In this document: one piece after another, positions 21,632-32,967 of the stretch | Layout of the letters: the number at the start of each line of letters is the position of its first letter | Numbering within the stretch: the stretch's first letter is position 1 | NCBI GenBank assembly: GCA_001557505.1 | Contig: LSAX01000005.1 | Span: forward strand, 2,480,001-2,544,000 | Reading direction: 5' to 3' | Source: Reticulascus tulasneorum | Lineage: Eukaryota; Ascomycota; Sordariomycetes; Glomerellales; Reticulascaceae | DNA length: 64,000 nt | Notes under the pieces: model-generated | Database searches by the model: none | Seen by the model: the letters and a program-made list of their open reading frames with translations, nothing else | Told to the model about the DNA's origin: nothing | Translations under genes and position numbers: made by a program

Positions 21632-23710
21632 ATGCTACACAGCGATGAGGTCGAAGGTCTCCTTGAGACTCCTCTTGTCGGCAATGACGACCCAGGACTG
21701 CCACGATCCGCGGATTCCGAAGAGCAGGCTGAACCAACGGACCAGGAGCCAGCAGGCGACAGTAATGATGCCGAACCGCAGGGTTCTGATGATGTAGAAC
21801 ATGAACAGCGAGACAATGCTACCTCGTCCGCGATTCTGGAAGGACTTGACCAAGATTCCGACCCTCCCAGTGAACCATGGGATGTCTTTGAAGCGGTGGT
21901 CAATGAAAAGGACGAAGACGACTCGCGAGACTGGTTATATGAGATCCCCGAGCATCACAGGATTGACGAGGATGCTGGTCAACCATGCTTTGACCAAAAG
22001 ACATGGGCGGAATCCATTGGCGATAATCGAAGGGCTTTCCTCCTCCTAGGGGCCGGACTCACAGCGGCATGCCAAAAGAAAAAGCGCAAGCGTTCGCCGA
22101 CAAGAGGCCCGGATAAGCCAGCCCGCCGGTCCAAGGTAAACCGTCCTTATCTACCAGCGATGTTGAATATGATGTTGATACCTTTAGCCTCGGTTTCCTT
22201 CCATGCCGTCTGACGATATTCTCAAGGAACCAGAAACCAGGCCGATCAGCCAAGAACAGCTCGTGGCCGAAGTCAGAGGCATCTATGCCGGCCTGATTAA
22301 GGTTGAGAATAGATGCCTCGAGGTGGACGGTGCAAAGAATGGAAGTGCACAGAATATGAGCGACAAGCAATGGCAGGCCCTGATTGACTCGCATCGGAAG
22401 CTCCTCCGCGAACACCACGACTTCTTGTTGGCATCCCAGCACCCACTGGCTAGCCCGGCCCTTCGCCGGCTTGAGGCCATGTACGCCGTACCCAGTAAAC
22501 TGTGGCCCCGGGGCATCCAGTCATCCATGAAGCTTCTCAGGCACAAGTTTCCGGAGTCCCGCGACCACACGGTTGCACTTGAGCAGTTGGCTTACAGTAT
22601 TATGTCGCGACTCAAGACTTCCGCTCCGGCGTCTGGTGATTCGTTGGCCGACTGTCTCGGGGATCTTGATCGGTACGGGTAAGCTGAACCTCCCCTTGCA
22701 ATCATATTCTGTATGCCTGTTCTAATTTGTAGCAAGAATGGGTATCGAGGATGACGACATTCGAGACCGCGAAATATGGACTGAAGCTGCAAGGCAATGG
22801 GACTTGACGGTTTCTGACAGCCCCCTGGAGGAAAACGCCAACAGAGCGCTGCCTGAAGACTTCGCGATGCAAGGCCTTAGCTGGACGGGCCAGGAAATCC
22901 CGGAAGATTGGTTCGACGGCTCCAATATCGACGAAGACGAAAAGTACTTCGATAATGCAATGATGTCAGACGAGGGAAGGATCCGATGGTCCGCGTCGCC
23001 TCTTCCGCAGTCTGGGTCATCAATTGTATACGACACCGAGGCACATGCGTTCCACGTCCGTTCCCAAGCCGAAGCTGCCAACGATTTCGAGTTGCCTGGA
23101 GACCCAACATATCAGTCATATGGAGAACTAGAGCCCGAGGATATGGCGGCCTGGCTGTCGTCGGTGCCGGATACGGCAATGTTTGATTATGACTGGGACA
23201 ACGGCATCACGGGGAGTCTGTCCTCTATTGATTCAGAGCTGGAATCTCATATCGAGAGCGATGGTACATCTTCAACGGCTCATACGACACCGCCGTTCCT
23301 CTCCGAGGAGGCAGAGTCCTCGCCGGACGACATGACCTTCCCTTTCCCATCTCACCACGTCCGCCCCGTCACATCGGCAACGGACGAGTGCGCCTACCCC
23401 TGCCCCCACTGCAGCCAGATCTTTTCACGACGTTGCGATCTCAGGTAAGCGCCCGTCCTTGCCGTACTCTGTTCGTGTTCTGACTGAAAGTGATAGCAAA
23501 CACCTCCCATACCACGATAAGCCAATACCCTGTCCAGTGTCGGACTGTACAGAGCGCTTCGCCACAAAACGCGATCTCGAGAGGCACAAGCACGGGCCGC
23601 ACAAGGACATCTTCGGCGAAAAGAGGTTTGGGTGTCATAGATGTGACAAGGCCTTTGGTAGGAAGGATCACCTGACAAGGCACATGAAGACATCGCATAT
23701 GGACGAGTAG
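21632..23710 (+). CDS. C2H2 zinc-finger protein, probable transcription factor
   Basis: Exons 21632-22135, 22188-22678, 22737-23444 and 23497-23710 give about 638 residues. The frame is open upstream to 21503 but the first ATG is 21632, so an additional 5' exon is possible. The second intron needs an AAG acceptor at 22734-22736. The N-terminal half is acidic with a basic, NLS-like KKKRKRSPTRGP at about residue 150. A helical region (SDKQWQALIDSHRKLLREHH) follows, then a long acidic stretch. Three C2H2 fingers sit at the C-terminus: CPHC with HLPYH, CPVSDC with HKHGPH, and CHRCDKAFGRKDHLTRHMKTSH. The 23445-23496 intron falls inside the first finger. A nuclear DNA-binding regulator is likely; targets are unknown. 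It lies convergent to SAC1, with no functional link implied. Confidence 0.83.
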
Positions 23711-23994
23711 CCTGAACCGTGTCATTTGATATTATAAGTGTATTACAGTAAAACTGGTCGTGAATAGGCACGCAAGGTATACCAAATATGTGTTCTCAGG
23801 AGAATGTACGCGACATGTGCCCACAATCCTACCCCCGGCGAAAGCACAAAGATGCGAAATGAAACAATAATCGAACAGTGAATTAGTCTGGCCATCGCTA
23901 TTTCTATACCGAACTCTATCTAGCGCAAGGCATCCCCGTTTATTCTCGCTTCTGGCCGATCCTGTGAGGAGGAGAGACAAAGATCAGCACACGT
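23711..23994. other. Convergent 3' intergenic region
   Basis: About 280 bp between the stops of the zinc-finger gene (+) and SAC1 (-). It should hold both polyadenylation regions; nothing else is seen. Confidence 0.4.
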
Positions 23995-26202
23995 CTACTC
24001 AATCCTCTTCTTCCCTTCTTCGGCATTCAGGTACCTTGCTGTGCTCGCTCCCCGCTCGTGTCTCGGCACGAACGATCCAATCATGGAATCCTTCCTAGCC
24101 TTGTTGATGTGCTCGTTGTAGCCCTCCGTCGCCCATGGTCGGGGATTCAGCTTGGGCCAGTTGACCTGTTCGACGTTAGCATAGCACGGCGGAAAAGGAG
24201 TCGTGCAGAAACTTACATATAGCATGCCATGGTTCCAGATGAAATAAAAGCTCCAGGTTGCAACGCACAGCCAAAACACGATGAAGATTCGCATGGGGAG
24301 GACGGCCGAGTCGGGTAGCCGTCTGGTGAAGAAGCCCACGAGGACTAGGAACACGCTGAAGGCAAGAATGTAAGGGATGGATTGGATGAGAATTGGGCGG
24401 TGGTCCCCAAACACTAGTCCGCCTCCGATGTTGGCCGTGCCCGGCAGATAGGTGCCGAGGAACAGGTCATACGAGTCCTGGCGAGGGCCGTCGCGGAAGT
24501 TGTTACGGAAATAGCGCGTGATGCCGATCCTGGCGTCCTGCAACGCGCCCATCTTGGTGCGGTTGCCTGTGCGCGTCAGGTCCGTCTTCATGGCGCCGGT
24601 GCCGGCGTACGAGCACGACACGACGTCAGCGTTGTCGGCCCACATGTTGCGGAAGATGTGTTCGAATGCCGCGTCCTCGTCACGGAACGAGGAGCCGCGC
24701 GTCATCAGGTTCAGATCCTCGAACATGCGGTCGAGCATGTAGCGGGCAAACATGCTCTGCACTACGTTAGTCCGGTCCAGGCAATCCATGCAATTTGTAC
24801 GCATGACGCTGCTCTGGTAGCCCCTGGCCTCCAAGCGACCGTCGGTGCTCGCCGGCATGTCAACGGCTCTGAAGTAGCCCTGCGTGTGGAGTGCTTCCTT
24901 CAACTTCTCAATCAGAGCATAGGCACGGTGCATCTTCATGCCCTTGGTCTCGCTATGGAAGTCGAAATATATGTAGTGGAGACGATCGAACTCGTGTTTC
25001 CGCTTCTCCGGCTGGATCGTGGTGAACTTCTCCTCAGTGATCCGATCGCCCTCGGTCCGCTCCTTGGGCGACGACACCATCATCTCGACCACGTGTTCAT
25101 ACGACTCCTTGACCCGCTTCTCCCGCCCTTTCTGGTTGACGAGGTTGATGAGGTAATTGTCGCCATACAGGCGGATTTGCTCGTCAAAATGTGCCTGCGC
25201 GGCTGGCAAGGCGGTTTCAATCCCTCGAAGCTGCAGTTTGGGGACGTAGCGCAAGCTGTTGATCTCCGCCCAGTAGGTAGGAACGCTGCCGCGTGTCTGG
25301 ACATATGCCATGATCTGCATCTCTTTACCGTCGCTGCCGTACTTGCCACTCTGCATGTCTGCGCTTCCGGCGAAGCCACCCATGGCGCTGCCGGAATCAT
25401 TCAGGATAATGATTTGCTCTGTCTCATTGTAGTTGGCTACGTGGCCGTCCTCGTCGACGCCTCGCGTGAAGTATCTTGTCCCACCGCGGTGTCTCGAGCG
25501 TCGGGAGATCAAGACCAGAGTAATCGGTGTGTTTTTGAATGTTGTAGGCCGGATCTCTAGCATTCCGAAAATGACCGGCAATATGTAAGGGTCGACGGCC
25601 GATTGAGTGCCTAGCTGCCCTCGAGCGCCTCTGGAGCGAAAGTTTATAAGGTCCGACTGCAAGAAGCGATTGAAGAAGAAGCGATCATCCGTTCGCATCC
25701 AGAGGGGTATGGAGGTGTCGCTTTGCGACTGTCGCTGGAAGGTGTTGGTAAGATCGATCGAGTAGGAAAAGTACATTGGGCCGTTCTTCATGAAGGTGTC
25801 GAGCAGGCCGATGAAGGTGTCCTCATCGGGATCTCGGATCTGCCGCTCGCGCATGGGCAGGATCTCGGTTGCCACGACCCTGTATACCATGTGCCCCTTT
25901 AAGCGGCCCATAGGCTGGGCTTTGGTTATCACGATCACATACTTGTCTAAGGCGTGTCAGTTTAGAACAGAAGCCGGGTCCCCAGAAGTCTTACCAAGCC
26001 TCAGCTGAATAATTCCTAGGATTCCAGCTATACTCGACACGCGAGACACTCTCTTCGCGACACCTGGATCTCCAGTGCGCAAATCGCCCGTTGGCCGATC
26101 GACGATGAGGGCGGGAGCATCGGGGGAAGACGGCGAGGTGAAGATGTAGGAGTCTGTTGCGAACTTGACATTAATGTCCCGGTAGGGGAGAGTCGGAGCC
26201 AT
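23995..26202 (-). CDS. SAC1: SAC1-type phosphoinositide phosphatase
   Basis: Minus-strand exons 26202-25995, 25946-24217 and 24165-23995 give 702 residues. The first intron is needed to reach the ATG at 26202; the second (51 nt, with GTAAGT, GCTAAC and CAG) keeps frame if unspliced but its signals are perfect. The Sac domain fills about residues 60-530. The catalytic P-loop reads RTNCMDCLDRTN with Cys455 and the arginine of CX5R present. Two hydrophobic helices (about 575-635) near the C-terminus match the ER/Golgi anchor of yeast Sac1. The conserved tail after them contains VNWPKLNPRPWATEGYNEH. Known function: hydrolysis of PI4P and other phosphoinositides at ER/Golgi. The gene is head to head with a Rab5-type GTPase, 578 bp apart. 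All key residues are intact. Confidence 0.95.
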
Positions 26203-26780
26203 GGCTGACCGATGGCAATGGCACTGTTGCAGCGATGGTGGTGTTGATATTCCGTCTCGAAGATTTGTCGCAGAACCGAGCCGTGATGACAGCTCGCAGC
26301 AGCACCTTGCTTGGTTGCCGTTACCCCAATAAAAAACGTAGTGTCTGTCGTCACTGCGCAGCCAAAGGGAGTGTGGCGAGGCTTGGGAATTGGTGACGCA
26401 CGGGCCAAGACTAATCACAATCGCTATCACGTGGCTTACGTAACCACAACCGCCTGTCCTATGGTGCAGAGTGCAAATGTGATCCACATGACAGACCCCC
26501 CCCAACGCCTCCGGGGCCTGACGTGTGCGTGGTCCAGTCCAGCCATTCATCATCGAGCTTCACCAAGGCAGTCGTATTCCGAACCAGGTCCGCCATCAAC
26601 CCTCTACAAACTCCATCTCGACAACATCTTCCTCAAGCGACTTCCACCAACTGACGCTTCTACTTCTTCTCACTGCCGATCATCCTTGGAAGCGACTCTT
26701 CGCCGATATCTAAACACGGCTGCGTTCGGTTGTAGACTGCATCCGCAAGCCTTCCCCCAACGCTTCTTTCGCCTCTCAAC
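26203..26780. promoter_or_regulatory. Bidirectional promoter between SAC1 and the Rab5-type gene
   Basis: 578 bp separate the two divergent start codons. The Rab side has CT-rich tracts directly before its ATG at 26781. No TATA box is evident on either side, as is usual for housekeeping genes. Confidence 0.55.
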
Positions 26781-27683
26781 ATGGCAACCCGCGGTGGTCC
26801 AGGCGCTCCCGGTGCACGGGGAATGAACACTCGCTTTGCGCAATTCAAGCTGGTCTTGCTAGGTAAGTTATGGCTTCTTGAGAATTGTCTTTGTAGCCAC
26901 TGACGATGTTGTTTGCAGGAGAGTCCGCTGTCGGAAAGGTAAACTTGTTTGGAATCTTTCCGTCGATGGAGTGTTAACCACTGACATGTCAATCAGAGCT
27001 CGATAGTCCTGCGATTCGTTAAGGTATGAGGGCCCCTGCCTGGAGAAACCAGCGTGGTCATCAAGCTAATCCGCTACGATAGGATCAATTCGACTCGTAT
27101 CGGGAATCTACCATCGGCGCAGCGTTCTTGACACAAACAATTTCCCTTGACGAGAACACGACCGTGAAGTTTGAGATATGGGATACCGCCGGCCAGGAGC
27201 GGTACAAGTCCCTCGCACCGATGTACTACCGAAATGCCAACTGCGCGGTAGTGGTTTACGACATCACTCAGTCTGTATGTGATATCTAGCGTGGATCCTA
27301 TTATCACGACTGCATACTGATCTGCTGCTTCATAGTCGTCGCTGGATAAGGCAAAAGCATGGGTCAAAGAACTGCAACGCCAAGCCAACGAGAACATCAT
27401 CATCGCCCTCGCCGGTAACAAATTGGATCTAGTCACTGAGCAACCCGACAAGCGAGCAGTATCGACTGCGGATGCCGAGGCCTACGCGCGAGAAGCCGGC
27501 CTGCTCTTCTTCGAGACCTCTGCCAAGACTGCTGAAAACGTTCCGGAGCTGTTTACTGCCATCGCGAAGAAGCTACCGTTGGACCAGGTCGGACCAAGAC
27601 ACACACGGCCCGGACAGCGACAAGGAGTCAGTCTTACTCCCGAGAGTCAGAACACCAATATCGGCGGGCAATGCAGCTGCTAG
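26781..27683 (+). CDS. Rab5-family small GTPase (Vps21/Ypt5-like)
   Basis: Five exons: 26781-26862, 26919-26938, 26997-27023, 27083-27274 and 27336-27683, giving 222 residues. Two exons are only 20 and 27 nt long and together encode the P-loop (GESAVGKSS). All G motifs are present: G1 GESAVGKSS, switch I T of [10 protein letters not shown]3 [19 protein letters not shown]4 GNKLDL, G5 ETSAKT. The effector region and [15 protein letters not shown] are those of Rab5. The C-terminus ends GGQCSC, giving two prenylatable cysteines in a CXC arrangement for Rab geranylgeranyl transferase. Known role: early endosome fusion and traffic. Head-to-head placement with SAC1 links two membrane-identity genes, possibly by chance. 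Confidence 0.95.
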
Positions 27684-28459
27684 AGAGTGGGAAGGAAAGG
27701 CGAGTACGAGAGAATCCGATAGACGGATCAGCAACACTTTTTAGGTCGCAAACCATTTGGCCGAGTAACCGCGGCAGAGTGCCGTCGATGGGCATGACTG
27801 GAGCCGTAGAGGACACCACTGACTGATCTTGGCTCTGGCCGCGCGAGAGGAAATTGCCCGTCCCAGATTTTAATACCGACCTTACCTTTTGATATGTGAT
27901 TTTACTTTGTGCCTTTCGATGATCATCGTTCTGGCGGCTGGGTGTGGCAACTAAGTGCTTATGGGATAAGAGAGGTGAAAGGAATGGACCTTGGAGAACA
28001 TCCTGCAGCATTTTTCTGATGTACAAGTATGCAATAGAGGGCACTGTTTCTCAATCAAACCGTCGTAATAGTAATTTGAGTGCGCCTTGATTGACTCGAC
28101 AAAGATGTTACGCCATGGTTACGGCGCGTTTATCTTAGAGGTTACCACAAGAGTTGAAAAGTCCCAATGCCAACCAAAGTGTATTGAATTTAAACTGAAA
28201 GTCAATTAGACAGATATCTGGTGATTGCCGGTATTTTGGCTTTCAGTCAGGTTCTTTGTCACAAATTGAAGGTAGGTACTCATCACTCAGCTACAGGTAG
28301 TAAGGTGAGCTCATCCCGGTTCCTGCCGCCGGGCATTTTACTTCTGGAGCTACTTTAGCCGAACTTTTCCCTGAGCTATTTCGCTCCAGGATTTTGCACG
28401 ACTCCCATCAACAAACAACACCACCTTTAATCGAGCCCTGCTGGCCATCGCATTCCCTC
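27684..28459. other. Intergenic stretch, no gene seen
   Basis: About 780 bp between the Rab5-type gene and MIC60. It holds the 3' region of the first and promoter of the second. No supported coding frame. Confidence 0.5.
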
Positions 28460-30525
28460 ATGCTGCGAACATCGCTTCGATCCGCGAGGGTGCTGGGCCG
28501 CGGGCCTCCTGCCTCAGCTGTTGGCCGCCAATGGCAAATAGCTGCCGCCCGGCGGAGGCATTTTGCGGACAGTAAGAAACCGGACCCGTCGAGACCAATC
28601 GTTCTTCCTGCGTCAGAGACGAACACGGCAGCCGGTAGCGAGATTCCTGAGCCTGCGGCTCTCAAGTTCTCAATTCCTGCCGACAATGTTCCTTTGACGC
28701 CTCCCGATCCGGGCCAGGTCAAGCCAGTACTGGAAACCGCGACGCCTCCTCCGCCTCCTCCTCCAGCACCCCCAATTGCGCCGAAAAAGAAGAAGGGTTT
28801 CTTCAGACGATTGAGGAACCTGGTTCTGGCCCTATCGATACTCGGCGCGCTAACCTTTGGTGGCGGTGTCTGGTATTCGCGGGTGAACGACAACTTCCAC
28901 GACTTCTTTACCGAGTATGTTCCTTTCGGCGAGCAGGCGGTGCTCTATTTCGAAGAGATGGACTTCCGCAAGCGTTTCCCAGGCATCTCCAACCGCATGG
29001 CGAAGCCAAGGGATACAGGTGCCCAAGTCAAGATACCCGCCCAAAGCGGCGCTTCGTGGCGGGTAGCGGACAACAGCGAACCGGAGAACCGACAATCTAG
29101 TGCGGTTGACAAAGCTCAGGCTGCCAAAGCAGCGGCCGCTACCATACTGTCCAAGGAGACGACCAAGCCAGCTGAAGAGAAGAAGCCGGCTGAGGCTCCC
29201 AAGCCAGTCGTGGCCCCCAAAGCGCTGGAGGTCAAGGCAGACGTCCCAAAGTCACCTGCTCCCGAGCCTGTCAAGGGTGCTACATCTGCCAAGACTGCTG
29301 CAAAAGAGTTCAAGGCACCCGAGGTGGACGAGCCATCAAAGTTCCCTCCGATCGCTCCAATTGATCCCCTGAAGGTCAACGATTCGACGGAGCCAGTCGT
29401 CCAAGATCTGGTCCGCATGCTGAACGATGTCATCCTCGTTATTAATGCGGATGGTGCCCACAGTCGCTACTCCCCAACCATCACTAAAGCCAAAGGCGAG
29501 CTGAGCAAGGTCGGCCGCAAGATCAAAGACATGAAGGCGGCGGTGGAGAAAACTGCTGCACAGGAAGTCCGATCCAAGATCGACGATTTTGACAAGGCAG
29601 CCAACGATCTTGTCAGCCGCGTCGAAGCCGCCATGATCGCACAAGAGAATCAGTGGCGGAAGGAATTCGAGGAGGAGATGAAGAAGGTTCGAACAAGCTA
29701 CGACGAACGAGCCAAGCTCTTGCTGGAGCGGGAGAAGCAGCTGAGCGAAGAACGGCTGAGCAACAAGCTACTCGAGCAAGCCGTTGCCTTGAAGAAGGAT
29801 TTTGTCAGTGAGCTCAAGAATCGCGTCGAGGAGGAGCGGGACGGCCGGCTGGGCAAGCTGAACGTCTTATCCTCTGCCGTAACCGAGCTCGAGCAGTTGA
29901 CGACGGGCTGGAACGACGTTGTAGACACGAACTTGCGAACCCAGCAGCTGCATGTTGCTGTGGAGGCTGTACGCGGAAGCTTGGAAAACGCACATCACCC
30001 AAAGCCGTTCATCCGCGAGCTCATCGCTCTCAAGGAAATTGCGTCTGATGACGCCCTTGTCAACGCGGCCATTGCCTCGATCAACCCGTCGGCGTACCAG
30101 CGCGGCCTACCTACGTCGTCCCAACTTATCGACCGCTTCCGGCGAGTTGCGGGCGAAGTGCGCAAGGCGTCACTCCTCCCAGACGACGCAGGTGTTGCGA
30201 GCCACGCCTCCAGCTGGCTCCTCAGCAAGGTGCTATTCAAGAAGCAGGGTCTAGCGGCTGGGGATGACGTCGAGAGCATCCTGACACGCACGCAAACCTA
30301 CCTGGAAGAGGGCGATCTCGACGCTGCCGCGCGGGAAATGAACGGTCTGACAGGGTGGGCAAAGACGCTGAGCATTGACTGGCTGGGCGAGGTCAGGAAG
30401 GTACTGGAGGTGCAGCAAGCCCTAGATGTAAGTGATTATTCTCTTCTCCGCCTGACGCTGGAAACTAACGAGCGCGACAGGTCATTGCTACGCAAGCACG
30501 GCTAGAAAGCTTGAAGGTCGAATAA
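28460..30525 (+). CDS. MIC60: MICOS subunit MIC60 (mitofilin)
   Basis: Exons 28460-30427 and 30481-30525 give 670 residues. The frame extends upstream only via TTG; ATG 28460 opens a basic mitochondrial presequence (MLRTSLRSARVLGRG). A Pro-rich stretch (PPPPPPPAPP, about 95-105) precedes KKKKGFFRRLR and one membrane helix (NLVLALSILGALTFGGGVWY, about 118-140). An Ala/Lys/Pro-rich linker and a long coiled coil follow (about 340-480, EEEMKKVRTSYDERAKLLLERE). The C-terminal mitofilin signature region (about 540-670) includes EGDLDAAAREMNGLTGWAKTL. The last exon encodes only 14 residues (VIATQARLESLKVE), which agrees with the conserved mitofilin end. Known role: crista junction formation in the inner membrane, facing the intermembrane space. 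Confidence 0.94.
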
Positions 30526-31377
30526 TGGATGGAGGCATTCCCTTTGTCCTGTACATTTGGTCGGGAGACGTGTCTAGAAAATGATTGGGTCTTTGATCCG
30601 TGTAAAAGATAGTTATAGACTCGAATTGAAGGAAATGTTTCGAACGAATTCCCAGCCGGGTAGAGCCTCGGCCGCCACATCCACAATACGTGCCTCGTTG
30701 GAGGAATAAGTAATGGCCCTCATGGGTGACTTTTGCCATCCCTAGACGAAGAAGTGCTTCATCCCCTACATCCGTCACTACAAGACCTAGTTGAGCTCGA
30801 CCACTCCCTTGTCCGCGGTCCCGTCGTACTGGCCCTCGGTATGGGATCAAATCCTCGGGTTTGCCTTTCAGAAGGGACCTGCGTGACCAGCTTGAATTCG
30901 ACCCTATTAATTCATCCCGACGAGTGCTTGATGAGACGGTGGACATGCAGGTCTAGACTACCTCCAGTGTCGGCACTCACCAGGAAGCCTGCGCTAGACC
31001 GAAAGCGGAAGCATAACTACAGCCGACCCCGAGAATATCTTCATACCAGACTCTTTCGTTATAAGCTCGTCCACCACGTAGCAAGCAGGCGACTCAGTTT
31101 TGTGAATCATACTGGGAGACTTCGGTCATCGTGGCACTATGAACGTCGCTGGCACTTGAACTGTGTCGTTATGATGCAAACTTTGACAAGACAGCTCCAT
31201 CGCTTACCGAGACTTGGATCCGCACACAACCGTAGCACCAAGTCTATCATTCGTCTAAGGAACCTTCACATAAATCTACAAGATCCGAAAACAAAAGAAA
31301 GAGAACCAGCGCTTAAGATAGCTCATAGATATCGCTCGCGACATCTTCACAGAAGCTCGAGACCCGCAGACTTGAGA
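30526..31377. other. Intergenic region with an in-frame upstream extension of the FPGS gene
   Basis: 850 bp between MIC60 and the FPGS ATG at 31378. The FPGS frame stays open upstream to 30733. Two adjacent ATGs at 31171-31176 begin a basic, acidic-residue-free peptide (MMQTLTRQLHRLPRLG) that looks like a mitochondrial presequence. No other gene is seen. Confidence 0.5.
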
Positions 31378-32907
31378 ATGGCGGCGAGTCGCACATACGA
31401 CGAGGCGCTGGCACTTCTCGCCAAACTCGCATCTAACCGTCATGTAACAGATCTCTTCCAGAACTCCAACGCCAAGAAGTCAGAAGACCTAAACCTGCGC
31501 GCCACGGATGAGATGCTGGAGTGGTGGCGGCGGGCTGGCTACTCACAGTCGGATCTCGCCGAGCTGCGCTGCATCCACGTCGCCGGCACGAAGGGCAAGG
31601 GCTCAACGTGTGCGTTTGCAGCGTCCATACTCTGTGAGTATCCGGATGTTGCGGGCCGAGTAGGGACATATACGTCGCCGCATCTGGTCAGTGTGCGTGA
31701 GCGGATCGCCTTGGATGGTAAGCCGATCAACCAAGAGCTGTTTGCCCGGTATTTCTTCGAGCTGTGGGATCGGTTTACACATGCTGCTGCTACAGCTGGC
31801 GATGAGGTGCCTGCCGACCAGGGAGGTGTGGAAGGCTCAGCGACAAAGCCGTTCTTCTTTCGCTACCTGACAATCCTCGCGTTCCACATATTCCTGCGCG
31901 AAGGCGTCAAGAGCGCTGTGATTGAATGTGGCATCGGGGGAGAGTACGATGCGACGAACATCCTCCCCGCCGAGGCTATTAGTGCCGCGGTCATCACGCA
32001 GCTGGGCATCGATCACGTCGCCATGTTGGGCGATACGGCAGAGAAGATTGCCTGGCACAAGGCCGGGATCATCAAGGAGCATACGCTGGCGTTTACAAGG
32101 CGGCTGGATGCCCAGCCAGGTGTTATGGAGGTGCTCCGGGAGCGGAGCGGAGCCCGGAGCGGCAGCACACTGCTGGAGCTTCCTGACCAGGACGTTGAGG
32201 CTTGGGGTGGTGTCCCTGATGCCAAAATCTCCGGCTCGGTTCAGAAACACAATCAGGCGCTAGCTGCTCTGGCGGCACGACACCACCTGAACACGATTAC
32301 GGGAGAGGAGGATACAGCGAGCCTCTCTCTGACGACGCTGCCCCCGAAGTTCATAGACGGCTTGCGCAATGCAGAGCTCAGAGGACGGCACGAGACGCTG
32401 CAGGGAGACAATGGCGTCGAGTGGTTCCTCGACGGAGCGCACACGACGGAGAGCTTGGAAGCCGTCGCGCAATGGTTCGCCCCTAAGTTAGCCAAGGAAG
32501 CGTCATTAGATACCTCTTTCATTCTCATCTTTAACCAGGCTGAGCGAGACGCGGCTAAGTTGCTCACTGGATTCCTCGATGCCGTAAGAGCGGCATCAGG
32601 CAGCAAGGATCGGCACATCTTCGACCACGGCATCTTCACGAGGAACGAGCTGGAGCCGCCTGAGCGCGAGGATATACGAGATGTTAGTGTGCAGAAAGCC
32701 TGCGCCGAGGCCATGAGAGTGCATGCCCCTGGCACAGAGGTCTCGGTGATCGACAACATCGATGCCGCCATCCGCGAAGCGGTGTCACAACGGGTTCAGC
32801 AGATGGCAGCCTCGGAGGGCCAGAAACTGGTAAAAGTCTTAGTCACAGGGAGTTTGCATCTGGTAGGAGGTGTACTCCGCCGGCTTGAGCCGGACAGTCT
32901 ATTGTAA
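31378..32907 (+). CDS. Folylpolyglutamate synthase (Mur ligase family), intronless copy
   Basis: A single frame of 509 residues from ATG 31378. It opens MAASRTYDEALALL, matching the usual FPGS N-terminus. The ATP-binding P-loop is HVAGTKGKGSTCAF, followed by GTYTSPHLVSVRERI. The central Mur-ligase signatures are ECGIGGEYDATNI and LGIDHVAMLGDTAEKIAWHK, and the C-terminal domain has WFLDGAHTTESLEAVAQWF and VTGSLHLVGG. Known reaction: ATP-dependent addition of glutamates to folates, in cytosol and mitochondria. In-frame ATGs at 31171/31174 would add 69 residues with a presequence-like start, so dual targeting from two starts is plausible. It converges on a second FPGS copy, 60 bp between stops. 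This copy has no introns while the other has four. Confidence 0.92.
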   Translation: MAASRTYDEALALLAKLASNRHVTDLFQNSNAKKSEDLNLRATDEMLEWWRRAGYSQSDLAELRCIHVAGTKGKGSTCAFAASILCEYPDVAGRVGTYTSPHLVSVRERIALDGKPINQELFARYFFELWDRFTHAAATAGDEVPADQGGVEGSATKPFFFRYLTILAFHIFLREGVKSAVIECGIGGEYDATNILPAEAISAAVITQLGIDHVAMLGDTAEKIAWHKAGIIKEHTLAFTRRLDAQPGVMEVLRERSGARSGSTLLELPDQDVEAWGGVPDAKISGSVQKHNQALAALAARHHLNTITGEEDTASLSLTTLPPKFIDGLRNAELRGRHETLQGDNGVEWFLDGAHTTESLEAVAQWFAPKLAKEASLDTSFILIFNQAERDAAKLLTGFLDAVRAASGSKDRHIFDHGIFTRNELEPPEREDIRDVSVQKACAEAMRVHAPGTEVSVIDNIDAAIREAVSQRVQQMAASEGQKLVKVLVTGSLHLVGGVLRRLEPDSLL

Positions 32908-32967
32908 GGCCCATATCCTCCGTCATGTTGAATGTCAATTCCGTGAGGAAACCCCTGTATATAGAAC

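Noticed and set aside
24658..25560. 300-residue plus-strand frame
   Set aside because: It is antisense to the catalytic part of SAC1, begins with a non-domain sequence and has no splice or motif support; a codon-bias shadow.
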